DNA of 31,647 nt from Paulinella micropora (GCA_009731375.1 BJOX01000014.1:1098898-1130544); one strand, 5' to 3'; counted from the stretch's first letter, positions 1 through 9,395 are shown. Numbers and translations are program-made. Notes: a model not told the origin generated them from the sequence alone.

Positions 1-170
1 CCCCGCCTCGCCCTGCCCCCCTACCCCTCCCCCGCTCTGAACGCCCGTCCCTCCTCTCTAGCCCCCGTCCTTTCCGCCCACGCGCGCTGCATGGGGCGGC
101 TAGTCCGAAGGCATGATCTTTCCCCCCTTCCCTCACCTCCCTCGCCTGTTAAGCATTTCCCCCCATGCTC

Positions 171-239
171 CATGGCTCATGGCTCGCCGGCCCATGGCTC
201 GATGGCTATATGGCTTAGGGCTGCATTGATCATGGCTCA
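171..239. repeat. Short CATGGCTC-type degenerate tandem repeat
   Basis: A C-rich, gene-free stretch at the start of the window (1-170) leads into several imperfect copies of an 8-12 base unit around CATGGCTC or GATGGCT. I see no coding signal in positions 1-239. Confidence 0.5.
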
Positions 240-672
240 ATCGGGAGGGTAGAGTCTACGCCTCGCCTTCAAGCGTTTCGTAAGAACACGCAGATGTGTA
301 CGCCTCCTCGCATTCAATTTCCTTCCTTACAGTCCTTTCGTTCTGTCTCGGTGAGAGCACTCAGCACGCTCACGTGGGAGGGTTCTGTATGCCTCCTCGC
401 ATCACACCTTCTTCGCCATCCTTTTGTTCTGGCGTGTCTCGCGTGAGAACAACGCAGATACAAGTTGAAGCGGGAGGGTACAGTGTACACCTCGCATTCC
501 ATCTCCTTCTTTGACATCTTTTGTTCTGCTGTGTCTCGGTGAGAACATACAGATAGGGAGGGTAGTATAAACACCTCCTCGGATTACATCTCCTTCTTTG
601 CAATCCTCTTGCTGTGGTGTCTCGTGAGAACACACACACACACATACAGAGAGAGAGAGAGAGAGAGAGAGA

Positions 673-725
<53 letters not shown>

Positions 726-1340
726 GAGTGTACGCCTCCTCGCATCACATCTCCTTCTTCGCACTTCTTTTGTCTGGTGTGTGCGGTGAGAACACGCAGA
801 TAGAAGTGTACACCTCCTCGCATCACACTTCTCCTTCTTCGCCTTCCTTTTGTTCTGGCGTCTCGGTCAGAGCACGCAGATACAAGCTGAATCGGGAGGG
901 TAGCGTGTACGCCTCCTCGCATCACACTTTTCCTTCTTCGCCATCCTTTTGTTCTGGCGTCTCAGTGAGAGCACGCAGATACAAGCTGAATCGGGAGGGT
1001 AGCGTATACGCCTCCTCGCATCACACTTCTCCTTCGCCATCCTTTTTTTCTGGTGTGTGTCTCGGTGAGAACACGCAGATAGAGGTTGAAGCAGGGTAGA
1101 GTGTACGCCTCCTCGCATTGCATCACCTTCGCCATCCTTTCGTTCTGCTGTCTCGTCGTGAGAACGCAGATAGAGGTTGAAGCGGAAGGGTGTTTACGCC
1201 TCCTCGCATTCAATATCTCCTTCTTTGCCATCCTTTCGTTCTGGTTTGTCTCGGTGACCACACACAGAATTTGAGCCAATCTTTATGTTGTGGTGTGTCT
1301 AGTTGAGAACACACAGTATTTTCTTCTCGTGTCTGGTGAC
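240..1340. repeat. Degenerate minisatellite, ~90-100 bp unit, about 11 copies
   Basis: The block CCTCCTCGCAT recurs (with variants) near 263, 303, 393, 487, 577, 737, 813, 911, 1011, 1108 and 1198. Each copy is followed by a pyrimidine-rich stretch, a TTTTGTTCTGG block, GTCTCGGTGAGAAC, ACGCAGATA and GGGAGGGTA. Spacing is mostly 90-100 bases. Two copies are shortened and one is expanded by an inserted dinucleotide block. The copies differ by many substitutions and small indels, so the array is old. Open frames of 60-160 codons exist on both strands only because the unit lacks stops; I do not regard them as genes. Confidence 0.85.
628..721. repeat. (CA)n/(GA)n dinucleotide block inside a minisatellite unit
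   Basis: Alternating CA and GA runs interrupt one unit of the minisatellite and account for its long spacing (about 160 bases instead of 95). Confidence 0.85.
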
Positions 1341-1827
1341 GAACACGCAGGAAGAAAATCAATGAAGAGGGAGAGTAAACAAGGAATGAAGAGGGAGATA
1401 AGAGACGGGGGAAAGATTTCCTTTCCATCTGCCACCCTTAGCTTTCCAAAGGCTCCTCCCAGTGATGACTGAAGAAGGAAAACAAAGGAAATCTAGAGAA
1501 AGACAAAGAGAAAGGAAACAGGCAAGAGGAAGGGAGAGCGACGAGCAGGTGAAGGGAAGGAAGGCAGGAGAGAGACGGGGCAGGAGGACGATGATGCAGA
1601 AGGAGAAGAGAGCTAGCTCGGGCATGGTGACGAAGAGAGAAAAGGTGAGGCACGAAGCGGCGCGCTGTGCGCGCGGCTCAGACCGTTTTACTGAGAGTGT
1701 ACATCATCTCTGAGACCCAACACAAGGACGAAAACACAAGACAAGGCACAAACAAAGACAGAAAAGCCAAGAAGAAGACAGAATGCACATGCAGACATGT
1801 ACTCGAACAAGGATCTGAGCTGGCGCC
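1341..1827. other. Purine-rich unique sequence without a recognisable gene
   Basis: The strand shown is rich in AGGGAGA/GAAGAGA words and leads into the GAA array. Short open frames on both strands have highly biased Lys/Arg/Glu or Ser/Leu composition and match nothing I recognise. Confidence 0.5.
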
Positions 1828-1994
1828 GAAGAAGAAGAAGAAGAAGAAGAAGAAGAAGAAGAAGAAGAAGAAGAAGAAGAAGAAGAAGAAGAAGAAGAAG
1901 AAGAAGAAGAAGAAGCAGAAGAAGCAGAAGAAGCAGAAGAAGAAGAAGAAGAAGAAGAAGAAGAAGAAGGAGGAGGAGGAGGAGGAGGAGGAGG
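1828..1994. repeat. (GAA)n/(GGA)n polypurine tract
   Basis: About 165 bases of GAA repeats with a few GCAGAA interruptions end in a GGAGGA block. Mirror-symmetric polypurine tracts like this can form triplex DNA (established for GAA repeats). The poly-Arg, poly-Lys and poly-Phe frames are artefacts of the repeat. Confidence 0.95.
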
Positions 1995-2123
1995 CAAACA
2001 AAGAAAAACAAAGAAAAGCAAAACCAAAACATGCATAAAAAGCATTCACATAACTATGATACCAGGTTGAGATAGGTTTGCGCCAGGCAAGCTGCGGAAC
2101 GGTCTGCCCGTCCTGGGCTTGGT

Positions 2124-2125
<2 letters not shown>

Positions 2126-2186
<61 letters not shown>

Positions 2187-2436
2187 ACGTATGTATGTAT
2201 GTATGTATGTATGTATGTATGTATGTATGTATGTATGTTTGTACCTTTTGTTGGGAGAGGTTGGGTAAGAGAAGACGTGTATGCATGTACACTACGTACG
2301 TACGTACGTACGTATGTATGTATGTATGTATGTATGTATGTATGTATGTAGTATGTACGTATGTTACCTTCTGTTGAGTCTGTTGAGCGAGGAGGTTGGG
2401 TATGAGAGACGAGAGACGCTGCCGCACTGTCACACG

Positions 2437-2437
<1 letters not shown>
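2126..2437. repeat. (AT)n-(GT)n-(GTAT)n compound microsatellite with a duplicated spacer
   Basis: An AT run (2126-2168) passes into GT and then GTAT (to about 2238). A 45-50 base spacer with GTTGGG and GAGGTTGGGTA words follows, then an ACGT/GTAT run (2290-2350). A second related spacer at 2360-2415 again carries GAGGTTGGGTA and GAGA-GACG. The spacer therefore appears twice, each time directly after a GTAT tract. Confidence 0.85.
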
Positions 2438-2497
<60 letters not shown>

Positions 2498-2559
2498 GGA
2501 TAGATGGATAGATAGATAGATAGATAGATAGATGGATAGATAGATAGATAGATAGATAT

Positions 2560-2609
<50 letters not shown>

Positions 2610-2683
2610 GGATAGATAGATGAGTATAGATGAGTATAGATGAGTATAGATAGATATATCTATACTAATCTATCTATCTATCT

Positions 2684-2717
<34 letters not shown>

Positions 2718-2747
2718 CAGAGACAGACAGACAGACAGACAGACAGA

Positions 2748-2784
<37 letters not shown>

Positions 2785-2788
2785 CGAC

Positions 2789-2825
<37 letters not shown>
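2438..2825. repeat. (GATA)n tract with GACA and GGATA variants
   Basis: Nearly pure GATA with GGATA, GAGTATA and GACA sub-blocks. It ends exactly at the 3' terminal sequence of the RLE retrotransposon (GATGAGATGTCGC at 2826). Confidence 0.95.
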
Positions 2826-2828
<3 letters not shown>

Positions 2829-3027
2829 GAGATGTCGCAAAGGAATGTAGTCCTTGCAAAGGAACGCAGTTTCACATCAAACAATAATTTGTGTACTGTG
2901 CATGTGTCCGGGATGGGAATCACGGGTAGACTGTGTTCTGGAAAAAGAAGAGGAGGAAGGACGTTGAAGAAAAAGGCAATCTAGGAATGGAGAGTGGGAG
3001 GATAAGGAAGAAGAGAACGAAGAGAAC

Positions 3028-3028
<1 letters not shown>
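2826..3028 (-). mobile_element. 3'-UTR-only fragment of the RLE non-LTR retrotransposon
   Basis: About 195 bases match the 3' untranslated region of the two longer copies at 6198 and 10172 almost base for base. The fragment starts with GATGAGATGTCGCAAAGG after a GATA tract and stops abruptly near 3022, where a second GATA tract begins. The element is read on the minus strand, so the lower coordinate is its 3' end. It looks like a strongly 5'-truncated insertion, the usual product of target-primed reverse transcription. Confidence 0.85.
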
Positions 3029-3061
<33 letters not shown>

Positions 3062-3163
3062 GTAGATAGATAGATAGATAGATAGATAGAAAGATAAAAG
3101 ACAGATAGGTAGGTAGGTAGGTAGATAGATAGATAGATAGATAGTAGATAGATAGATAGATAG

Positions 3164-3198
<35 letters not shown>

Positions 3199-3369
3199 GT
3201 AGGTAGGTAGGTAGGTAGGTAGGTAGGTATACATATATATATATATACATATATAGATAGATAGATAGATAGATAGATAGCTATAGATAGATAGATATAG
3301 ATAGATAGATAGATATATAGATAGATAGATAGATAGATGGATGGATGGATGGATGGATGGGATGGGATG

Positions 3370-3404
<35 letters not shown>

Positions 3405-3430
3405 GGATGGATGGGATGGATGGATGGATG

Positions 3431-3476
<46 letters not shown>

Positions 3477-3526
3477 CAGGTAGGTAGACAGGTCGGTAGG
3501 TAGGTAGGTAGGTAGGTAGGTAGGTA
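3029..3526. repeat. Compound GATA/GGTA/GGAT tract
   Basis: GATA is the base unit, with blocks of GGTA (3108-3123, 3198-3228, 3500-3526), GGAT (3338-3370, 3404-3430) and a short TATA stretch. It joins directly to repeat B. Confidence 0.95.
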
Positions 3527-3614
3527 GATATGTTTGGTCTATCAGCTCTGCATATCCGAAGACATAGGAATCCATTCCACCCGGACGCCAATCGGCGACT
3601 GGGTAGCGGGCTGA
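3527..3614 (-). repeat. Dispersed repeat B, copy 1
   Basis: An ~88-base unit containing GACATAGGAATCCATTCC, a GCCAATCGGCGACTGGGTA block and GCGGGCTG. It recurs as the reverse complement at 16588-16688 and 17086-17187. Read on the minus strand it ends in GACCAAACATATCTATC and runs into the tetranucleotide tract. It could be the 3' end of a second retrotransposon family or a short non-autonomous element. It has no coding capacity. Confidence 0.8.
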
Positions 3615-3627
3615 GAAAGATAGATAA

Positions 3628-3664
<37 letters not shown>

Positions 3665-3692
3665 CAGATAGACAGATAGGTAGGTAGGTAGG

Positions 3693-3731
<39 letters not shown>

Positions 3732-3769
3732 GTAGGTAGGTAGATAGATTAATAGATAGATAGACGGAC

Positions 3770-3820
<51 letters not shown>

Positions 3821-3822
3821 AT
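3615..3822. repeat. (GATA)n tract
   Basis: GATA with short GGTA and GACA blocks between repeat B and repeat C. Confidence 0.95.
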
Positions 3823-3893
3823 ATGTTTAATCTATGGGCGTGGCTTAGCTTGAAAAGCCATGGCCTCCTATACTACCCCCGGACAAGAACTTT
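3823..3893 (-). repeat. Dispersed repeat C, partial copy cut by a gap
   Basis: Seventy bases containing ATCTATGGGCGTGGCTTAG and CTACCCCCGGACAAGAAC match the longer copy at 17806-18267. It ends in a 10-N assembly gap (3894-3903), after which a GATA-like tail resumes. Confidence 0.8.
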
Positions 3894-3903
3894 NNNNNNN
3901 NNN
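3894..3903. other. Assembly gap (10 N)
   Basis: Ten undetermined bases break repeat C. A 10-N run is likely a placeholder for a gap of unknown size. Confidence 0.95.
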
Positions 3904-3920
3904 AGATAGAATAGATAGAC

Positions 3921-4215
3921 AGCTGGGTCATGAAGGAGGTAGTAGTGGGGCAGTAGGTGGGGGCAGACAGGCATAGGGCATGCAGGCAGCCATCAATCTA
4001 TCTGTCTACCAAAGCGTGGGGAGTGATGCCCAACTTCTTGGTGCTCTTGCGAATCTTTGTTAAGCAGTAGATGCAGGTTAAAGGCAGTAGTGGGGCAGTA
4101 GATGGGGGCATAAAGGCAGTGGTGATGGGCATAAAGACAACCATGGGGAGTGATGTATTTCTTGGTGCTCTTGGGAATCTTTGTTAAGCGCTGACGAAAC
4201 TGCTCCAGCTCTGCA
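3921..4215. repeat. Imperfect tandem duplication, period ~127 bp
   Basis: The string TTCTTGGTGCTCTTG followed by GAATCTTTGTTAAGC occurs near 4035 and 4160, each preceded by GGGGAGTGATG. A GGCAGTAG-TGGGGCAGTAG motif also repeats at about 3937 and 4083. No open frame of interest is present. Confidence 0.75.
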
Positions 4216-4225
4216 CAAAAGAGAT

Positions 4226-4254
4226 AAGATAGATAGATAGATAGATAGATAGAG

Positions 4255-4292
<38 letters not shown>

Positions 4293-4358
4293 GTAGATAG
4301 ATAGATGGATGGATGGATGGATAAATAGGTGGGTAGATAGATAGATAGACAGACAGAC

Positions 4359-4417
<59 letters not shown>

Positions 4418-4428
4418 CAGACAGATAC
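4226..4428. repeat. (GATA)n tract
   Basis: GATA with small GGAT, GGTA and GACA blocks. Confidence 0.95.
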
Positions 4429-4469
4429 CAGTGTTGAGCTGGCCTCGGAAGTACAAAGACCTAGTCATG

Positions 4470-4658
4470 CATACATACATACATACATACGTTACGTTAC
4501 GTCACGTCACGTCACGTCACGTTGCGTCACGTCACGTTGCGTTGCGTTGCGTTGCGTTACGTTACGTTACGTTACGTTACATTACATTACATTGCATTAC
4601 ATTGCATTACATTGCATTACATTGCATTACATTGCATTACATTACATTACATTACATT
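4470..4658. repeat. Pentanucleotide array with ordered variant blocks
   Basis: After a short CATA run, the sequence is built from five-base units that differ only by transitions: GTCAC, then GTTGC, then GTTAC, then ATTAC, then alternating ATTGC/ATTAC, then ATTAC again. The variants form contiguous blocks rather than being scattered. Confidence 0.9.
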
Positions 4659-4890
4659 AGATGCATAGATACATAGATACATAGATACATAGACACATAG
4701 ACACACAGACACTTAGACACATAGATACATAGATACATACATAGATACATACATAGATACATACATAGATACATACATAGATACGTACATAGATACATAC
4801 ATGGATACATACATAGATACATACATAGATACATACATAGATACATACATAGATACATACATAGATACATACTTAGATACATACATATAT
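4659..4890. repeat. (CATA)n/(GATACATA)n array
   Basis: Units of ATAGATACATAC dominate. The array is a mixture of GATA and CATA words. Confidence 0.9.
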
Positions 4891-4892
4891 GT

Positions 4893-5106
4893 AAATAATA
4901 TTAACCAGGCTGAGAAGAGCAGTGTGTCGCCGGTCAGGTTCATGTGTTGATACATTCTTAGATTATCTTATCACATGCACTTGTTATACATGTCGCTAAT
5001 ATCTACCAGGCTGACAAGAGCAGTGTTGCGCCCCTCAGCTTCTTACATCATATATATGTATATATATACATATATATATATACATATATACATATATATA
5101 TATATA

Positions 5107-5154
<48 letters not shown>

Positions 5155-5216
5155 AAATAAATATATGTATATATACATACATACATACATACATATACAT
5201 ATATATATATATATAT

Positions 5217-5268
<52 letters not shown>

Positions 5269-5335
5269 CTATGTGCAGGTGAGTGTTACCAGGCAGAGAA
5301 GAGCAGCGTGGCTCCAGTCAGGTTCTGCACCAGAC
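4893..5335 (+). repeat. Three diverged copies of a ~45-bp repeat (D) among AT-rich microsatellites
   Basis: ACCAGGCTGAGAAGAGCAGT and close variants occur near 4905, 5006 and 5288. Each is followed by a GTCAGG/CTCAG-TTC segment. The third copy has a longer unique tail (to about 5400). Between copies 2 and 3 lies a TA, TAAA and GT compound microsatellite (5050-5268). The origin of D is unknown. It may be a degraded exon-like segment or part of an old interspersed repeat. Confidence 0.65.
5050..5268. repeat. (TA)n-(TAAA)n-(TA)n-(GT)n compound microsatellite
   Basis: Visible directly: TA alternation, a TAAA run (5107-5160), a second TA run with a CATA block, and a GT run (5233-5267). Confidence 0.95.
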
Positions 5336-5399
5336 TCACGACCAGGAGCGACAACGCACATGGAATGCCTGTGCAAACATGACAGCACAGGAATGAAAT

Positions 5400-5582
5400 G
5401 CATAACATACATAACATACATACATAACATACATACATAACACACATACATAACATGCATACCTACATACATAAATACATAAATACAAACCTACATACCT
5501 ACATACCTACATGCATACATACATACATACATACATACATACATACATACATGAATACATGCATACATACATACATACATAC
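5400..5582. repeat. (CATA)n tract
   Basis: CATACATAA and CATA units with CCTA variants. It is followed by about 50 unique bases before the next GATA tract. Confidence 0.9.
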
Positions 5583-5636
5583 CTGGGCTGGGCAGTAAGA
5601 CTTGCAGATGTCCATAGATGCACACCACCACTAATG

Positions 5637-5670
5637 GATAGATAGGTAGGTAGGTAGGTAGGTAGGTAGG

Positions 5671-5710
<40 letters not shown>

Positions 5711-5755
5711 CAGACCGACAGACAGATAGACAGATAGATAGACAGATAGACAGAC

Positions 5756-5812
<57 letters not shown>

Positions 5813-5815
5813 TGA
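5637..5815. repeat. (GATA)n tract with leading GGTA block
   Basis: GGTA units (5643-5672) pass into GATA with interspersed GACA. Confidence 0.95.
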
Positions 5816-5853
5816 ATCTATGGGCGTGGCATCTATGGGCGTGGCTGTAAAAG
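5816..5853 (-). repeat. Short fragment of dispersed repeat C
   Basis: The core ATCTATGGGCGTGGC occurs twice in tandem, with GATA on both sides. It corresponds to the terminal part of repeat C only. Confidence 0.7.
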
Positions 5854-5861
5854 ATAGACAG

Positions 5862-5863
5862 AC

Positions 5864-5929
<66 letters not shown>

Positions 5930-6003
5930 TTAGATAGATAGATAGATAGATAGATGGATGGATGGATGGATGGATGGATATATGGATAGATAGGTAGAAG
6001 AAG

Positions 6004-6038
<35 letters not shown>

Positions 6039-6084
6039 GGATAGATAGATATAAAGATAGAAAGATAGATAGATAGAAAGATAT

Positions 6085-6128
<44 letters not shown>

Positions 6129-6172
6129 CTATAGATGGATATAGATATATATAGATAGATACAGATAGATAT

Positions 6173-6197
<25 letters not shown>
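5862..6197. repeat. (GATA)n tract preceding the RLE retrotransposon copy 1
   Basis: GATA with GGAT, AAAGATA and TATA variants. It joins at 6198 to GATGAGATGTCGC, the 3' terminus of the retrotransposon. Confidence 0.95.
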
Positions 6198-6204
<7 letters not shown>

Positions 6205-7738
6205 TGTCGCAAAGGAATGTAGTCCTTGCAAAGGAACGCAGTTTCACATCAAACAGTAATTTCTGTACTGTGCATGTGTCCGGGATGGGAATCACGGGTA
6301 GACTGTTCTGGAAAAAAGAAGAGGAGGACGTTGAAGAAAAAGGCGATCTAGGTATGGAGTGGGGAGGATAAGGAAGAAAGGAAAGAAAAAGAAGCCGTTA
6401 GTCCAAGTGTTTTGAGCACCGTAAGCTTGCGCAAGCTACAATGATGACATTGTATAAGGCCTAAACCCCCGAAGGGACCTAGCCCGGGCTATGCAACACT
6501 GGACGGCTATGACGGAATGCAGTCACCGATACGGACTAGAGGAAGATTAGTCCAATTTTTGACTGCACAGGAGCGATAAATCGCAAAAGAGCAACGAGCT
6601 ACGCAGGACGATAGCTTGAAGCAAAGGGATTTGGATTGGGGATGGGAAAAACCCAAGGCGCGGAAACATCGATGAACAGAGAACGATACCATGCCGCGAG
6701 CCCCGCATTCGATTGGTCGAAGGTGGCAGGTCCATCCGTTGTCCTCGATTTGAGATTTGAGCTCGTTGTATCGGTTGGTCTTGTAGGCTCGTGCGTCAAG
6801 GATGTTTTCCTCGACCGGGCACGTGAGTTCGATCAGAATACACTTCTTGGTAGACAATGACCAGACAACAATATCGGGGCGGAGGTCAGTGACACAGATG
6901 TGGACAGGAAAGGCTTGCTCAGAACCGGTGTATTGGGTTTGGAGCTGCCAATCGTTTGCGGTGTCGAGCAGAGATGGACGATGAAATGACTGCCCTTTAG
7001 ACTTCTGCTCGCCCTCTTTCACAAACATAGACTTTGATTCATTTTCGTCTATAGGGGAGCGTTTGTTATGGCTCTCGATGTGTTTTTGAAGGGGAGCTTC
7101 AATATTGAAGCTCCCCGAGTCGTGACGCCAGGTATAACGGCCTTGTTTGAGGGCAACATGGCAACCGGAGAGGATGTGACATAAATGTGCTTGACCAGAA
7201 CAGAGAGCACACTTGTTGTTGGGAATGATTCCCCACAGACGTCTAAGGTCGGGGGTAATAACCGAGTTTGTGCTTGCGTTGATGACCCAAGAGATTAAAC
7301 GGGGATTACGGGTTCCGATGAGGCGAGTCCAGGAGAGGTCAAAGGGGCATGCGTCTTCAAAACGAAGAAAGCACCCTTGCATGGCTTTGTCCATATCATG
7401 CACTGTGGTTGTCTCAAGTATTGTCTCAGCAGCTAATTCTAAAATCCTGTCTTTGCGGTCTGTGATGGAATGTTCTTTTGGGTAGCGACCATGGCCAAGT
7501 CCGAGATGATCGGATTGGCCTCGATGTTTGAATTCAAAATCAACTTGTGCCTCAAGCTTTTCGAGCACAGGCTCTGGTTTCCAGATAGTTCGAAACGTTT
7601 CGTGTTTCGTCAGGTTCATCGCATAGATGGACGAGAGGTGTTTATCTGGGCAGTACTTCAGCATTTGAGCACGGTTGATTTGAAGTCGCTGGTAAAAAGA
7701 GACGATGGACTGGAGCTGTAGACCGAATTTCGAGCGTG
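6198..7738 (-). mobile_element. RLE-type non-LTR retrotransposon, 5'-truncated copy 1
   Basis: A ~1.54-kb minus-strand retrotransposon fragment. It comprises the last ~400 codons of the ORF (stop at 6507) and a ~310-base 3' UTR that ends at GATGAGATGTCGC against a GATA tract. It has no poly(A) tail; the tetranucleotide itself takes that place. The 5' end is truncated at about 7738 and again meets GATA. Copy 2 at 10172-11316 is nearly identical, so the family moved recently. The reverse transcriptase core is missing from both copies. Confidence 0.9.
6507..7736 (-). CDS. Retrotransposon ORF C-terminus: CCHC knuckle plus restriction-like endonuclease
   Basis: This is the C-terminal part of an R2/NeSL/Hero-like polyprotein. 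A knuckle C-x2-C-x7-H-x4-C is encoded at 7161-7211 and is followed by GRYTWRHD, a signature seen in many metazoan elements of this type. A PD-x14-E restriction-like nuclease core (LRPDIVVW...ILIEL) lies around 6823-6880, followed by a lysine-containing helix (KTNRY). In this family the nuclease nicks the target DNA and the reverse transcriptase copies the RNA from the nick. The frame is open to the GATA tract at 7738. Residues further upstream in the same frame are repeat-encoded and are not part of the protein. The reverse transcriptase domain lies beyond the truncation. A 26-base perfect palindrome at 7091-7116 alters the residues just after WRHD compared with copy 2. Confidence 0.88.
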   Translation of the reverse strand, partial: RSKFGLQLQSIVSFYQRLQINRAQMLKYCPDKHLSSIYAMNLTKHETFRTIWKPEPVLEKLEAQVDFEFKHRGQSDHLGLGHGRYPKEHSITDRKDRILELAAETILETTTVHDMDKAMQGCFLRFEDACPFDLSWTRLIGTRNPRLISWVINASTNSVITPDLRRLWGIIPNNKCALCSGQAHLCHILSGCHVALKQGRYTWRHDSGSFNIEAPLQKHIESHNKRSPIDENESKSMFVKEGEQKSKGQSFHRPSLLDTANDWQLQTQYTGSEQAFPVHICVTDLRPDIVVWSLSTKKCILIELTCPVEENILDARAYKTNRYNELKSQIEDNGWTCHLRPIECGARGMVSFSVHRCFRALGFSHPQSKSLCFKLSSCVARCSFAIYRSCAVKNWTNLPLVRIGDCIPS

Positions 7739-7773
<35 letters not shown>

Positions 7774-7843
7774 GATACTAGATAGAACAGATAGAACAGA
7801 ACAAATAGATTAGATAGATTAGATGAATGAGATAGATAAATAA

Positions 7844-7874
<31 letters not shown>

Positions 7875-7876
7875 CA
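7739..7876. repeat. (GATA)n tract at the 5' truncation of retrotransposon copy 1
   Basis: GATA with GAACA and TAGATT interruptions, starting directly after GAATTTCGAGCGTGA. Confidence 0.95.
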
Positions 7877-8205
7877 TAGCTACAGCCTGTGTGCAGGAGA
7901 GGGCAAGCAATATCGTAGGAACTTAGATCATCTTAGTTTGCAAGTGCAACAAGCAATTAATTCAAACGTTTCGTTCTCAGCCGCTCCTTATCATCATGCT
8001 TCATGAGGCTCTTTCTACACCACTCCAAATTTTGGGTTTTAGGTGTGAAAGTGCCACCGCAGGCCAGGCTGTTCAGGCCGCATGCCCAGAAAGTGGCACC
8101 AACACCCCGAAATCCCGGGTGGCAGAACAAGTCTTAGAAAGCTAGTATCATAGAAAGCTGTTGATAAGAGCTTTCATATGGGCTAGTATACAGGCTGTAA
8201 GACGC
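7877..8205. other. Unique sequence without a recognisable gene
   Basis: About 330 bases of mixed composition with no long open frame. GTGCCACCGCAGGCC and a GGCCGCATGCCC segment stand out, but I cannot assign them. Confidence 0.4.
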
Positions 8206-8293
8206 AGCATTGTCTGTCTGTCTGTCTGTCTGTCTCCATGTATGTATGTATGTTATGCATGCATACATATATTTATGTAAGCATGTATGTATG

Positions 8294-8342
<49 letters not shown>

Positions 8343-8345
8343 GGA
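8206..8345. repeat. (GTCT)n-(GTAT)n-(GATA)n compound microsatellite
   Basis: GTCT (8209-8234), TATG (8240-8292) and GATA (8294-8342) runs are visible. Confidence 0.9.
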
Positions 8346-8620
8346 CAGAGAACGTACAGATGATGATGGCCATGAAGACGGACAAAATAATGGTGCGACC
8401 ATTGATCGGGAACGAGCTGCACACACAGTCACGCAATCAAACAATCAACTTTCATCTCAACCATTGAGCGAAAATTTGGCCGTTATTTCCGTGAACATTT
8501 TGGCTGAATCATGATAGGTATGTCCATTCCCGACACAAAATCCCTGTTCAACTAAACCAAACAGCTCGTCCTACGGTTTTCACACATCCTAATTCAACCA
8601 CAACACGTATGGGAGATCCA
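8346..8620. other. Unique sequence without a recognisable gene
   Basis: Contains no frame that looks like a protein. It lies between a GATA tract and a TATC tract, that is, between tetranucleotides of opposite strand sense. Confidence 0.4.
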
Positions 8621-8635
8621 TCTATCCATCCATCC

Positions 8636-8685
<50 letters not shown>

Positions 8686-8695
8686 TTATCTATCT
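8621..8695. repeat. (TATC)n tract
   Basis: CATC units pass into TATC. This is the first TATC (rather than GATA) run on this strand. Confidence 0.95.
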
Positions 8696-9150
8696 CTATT
8701 CACTTTACACACCGGCGGTGTTTGTAGAACAGCGCCGGGAAGACAAGGACCAGCAGGGTGTTCAAGCAAACGATGCCATACATAACCTATCATACACACA
8801 CATAGCCAGACGTAGCCTGTCCAGTCTCCGCCAGCAGAGGACAGTGCGTGGGGTGAAAAGGGACAGGCATGAGTAAGCTGCAGGGACCTGATAGCGAGGT
8901 GAGAAGTGGCACTAGCGCGGGCAAGGGCGAGGAGAAAAGAGGCAGCAGTGCGGCAATGGCGAGATGAAACAAGGCAACAACAGCAAGGTGAAGAGTGGCA
9001 GAAGCGAGGTGAAAAGTGGCCAGGGTGTTGCCTTGAAGGCGGTGGGGTCATTGTCCCCTGGATCGAGCGGCATCTTGCCATGAACCGCACGATCAAGCTG
9101 CCTCTCGTTGCAAACACTATGCACACGGCGCCCTGTCTGCACGCACGGCG
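8696..9150. other. Unique sequence with degenerate GCGAGGTGAAAAGTGGC-like repeats
   Basis: Between about 8890 and 9020 the words GCGAGGTGA, GAAGTGGC and GAAAAGTGGC recur irregularly. A 146-codon minus-strand frame (8686-9126) is rich in Cys, Ser, His and Pro and looks like a by-product of the repeat. Confidence 0.4.
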
Positions 9151-9198
<48 letters not shown>

Positions 9199-9212
9199 GT
9201 GTTTGTGTGTGT

Positions 9213-9250
<38 letters not shown>

Positions 9251-9345
9251 AAGAAAGAAAGAAAGAAAGAGAGGAGAGAGAGAGAGAGAAGAAGAAGGAG
9301 AAAGAGAGAGAGAGAGAAAGAAAGAAAGAAAGAAAGAGAGAAAGA

Positions 9346-9393
<48 letters not shown>

Positions 9394-9395
9394 AT
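9151..9395. repeat. (GA)n/(GAAA)n polypurine tract
   Basis: GA and GAAA runs with one GTGTGTTTGTGTGTGTG interruption (9195-9211). Confidence 0.95.

Noticed and set aside
240-1340. Possible CRISPR-like array (regular repeats and spacers)
   Set aside because: Units are contiguous, diverged and ~95 bp with no conserved short repeat plus unique spacer structure. It is a minisatellite.
1678-2075. Poly-Lys, poly-Arg, poly-Phe and poly-Leu frames around the GAA array
   Set aside because: All are frame translations of a polypurine microsatellite.
8686-9126. 146-codon minus-strand ORF rich in Cys, Ser and His
   Set aside because: Overlaps degenerate short repeats and has no family signature.
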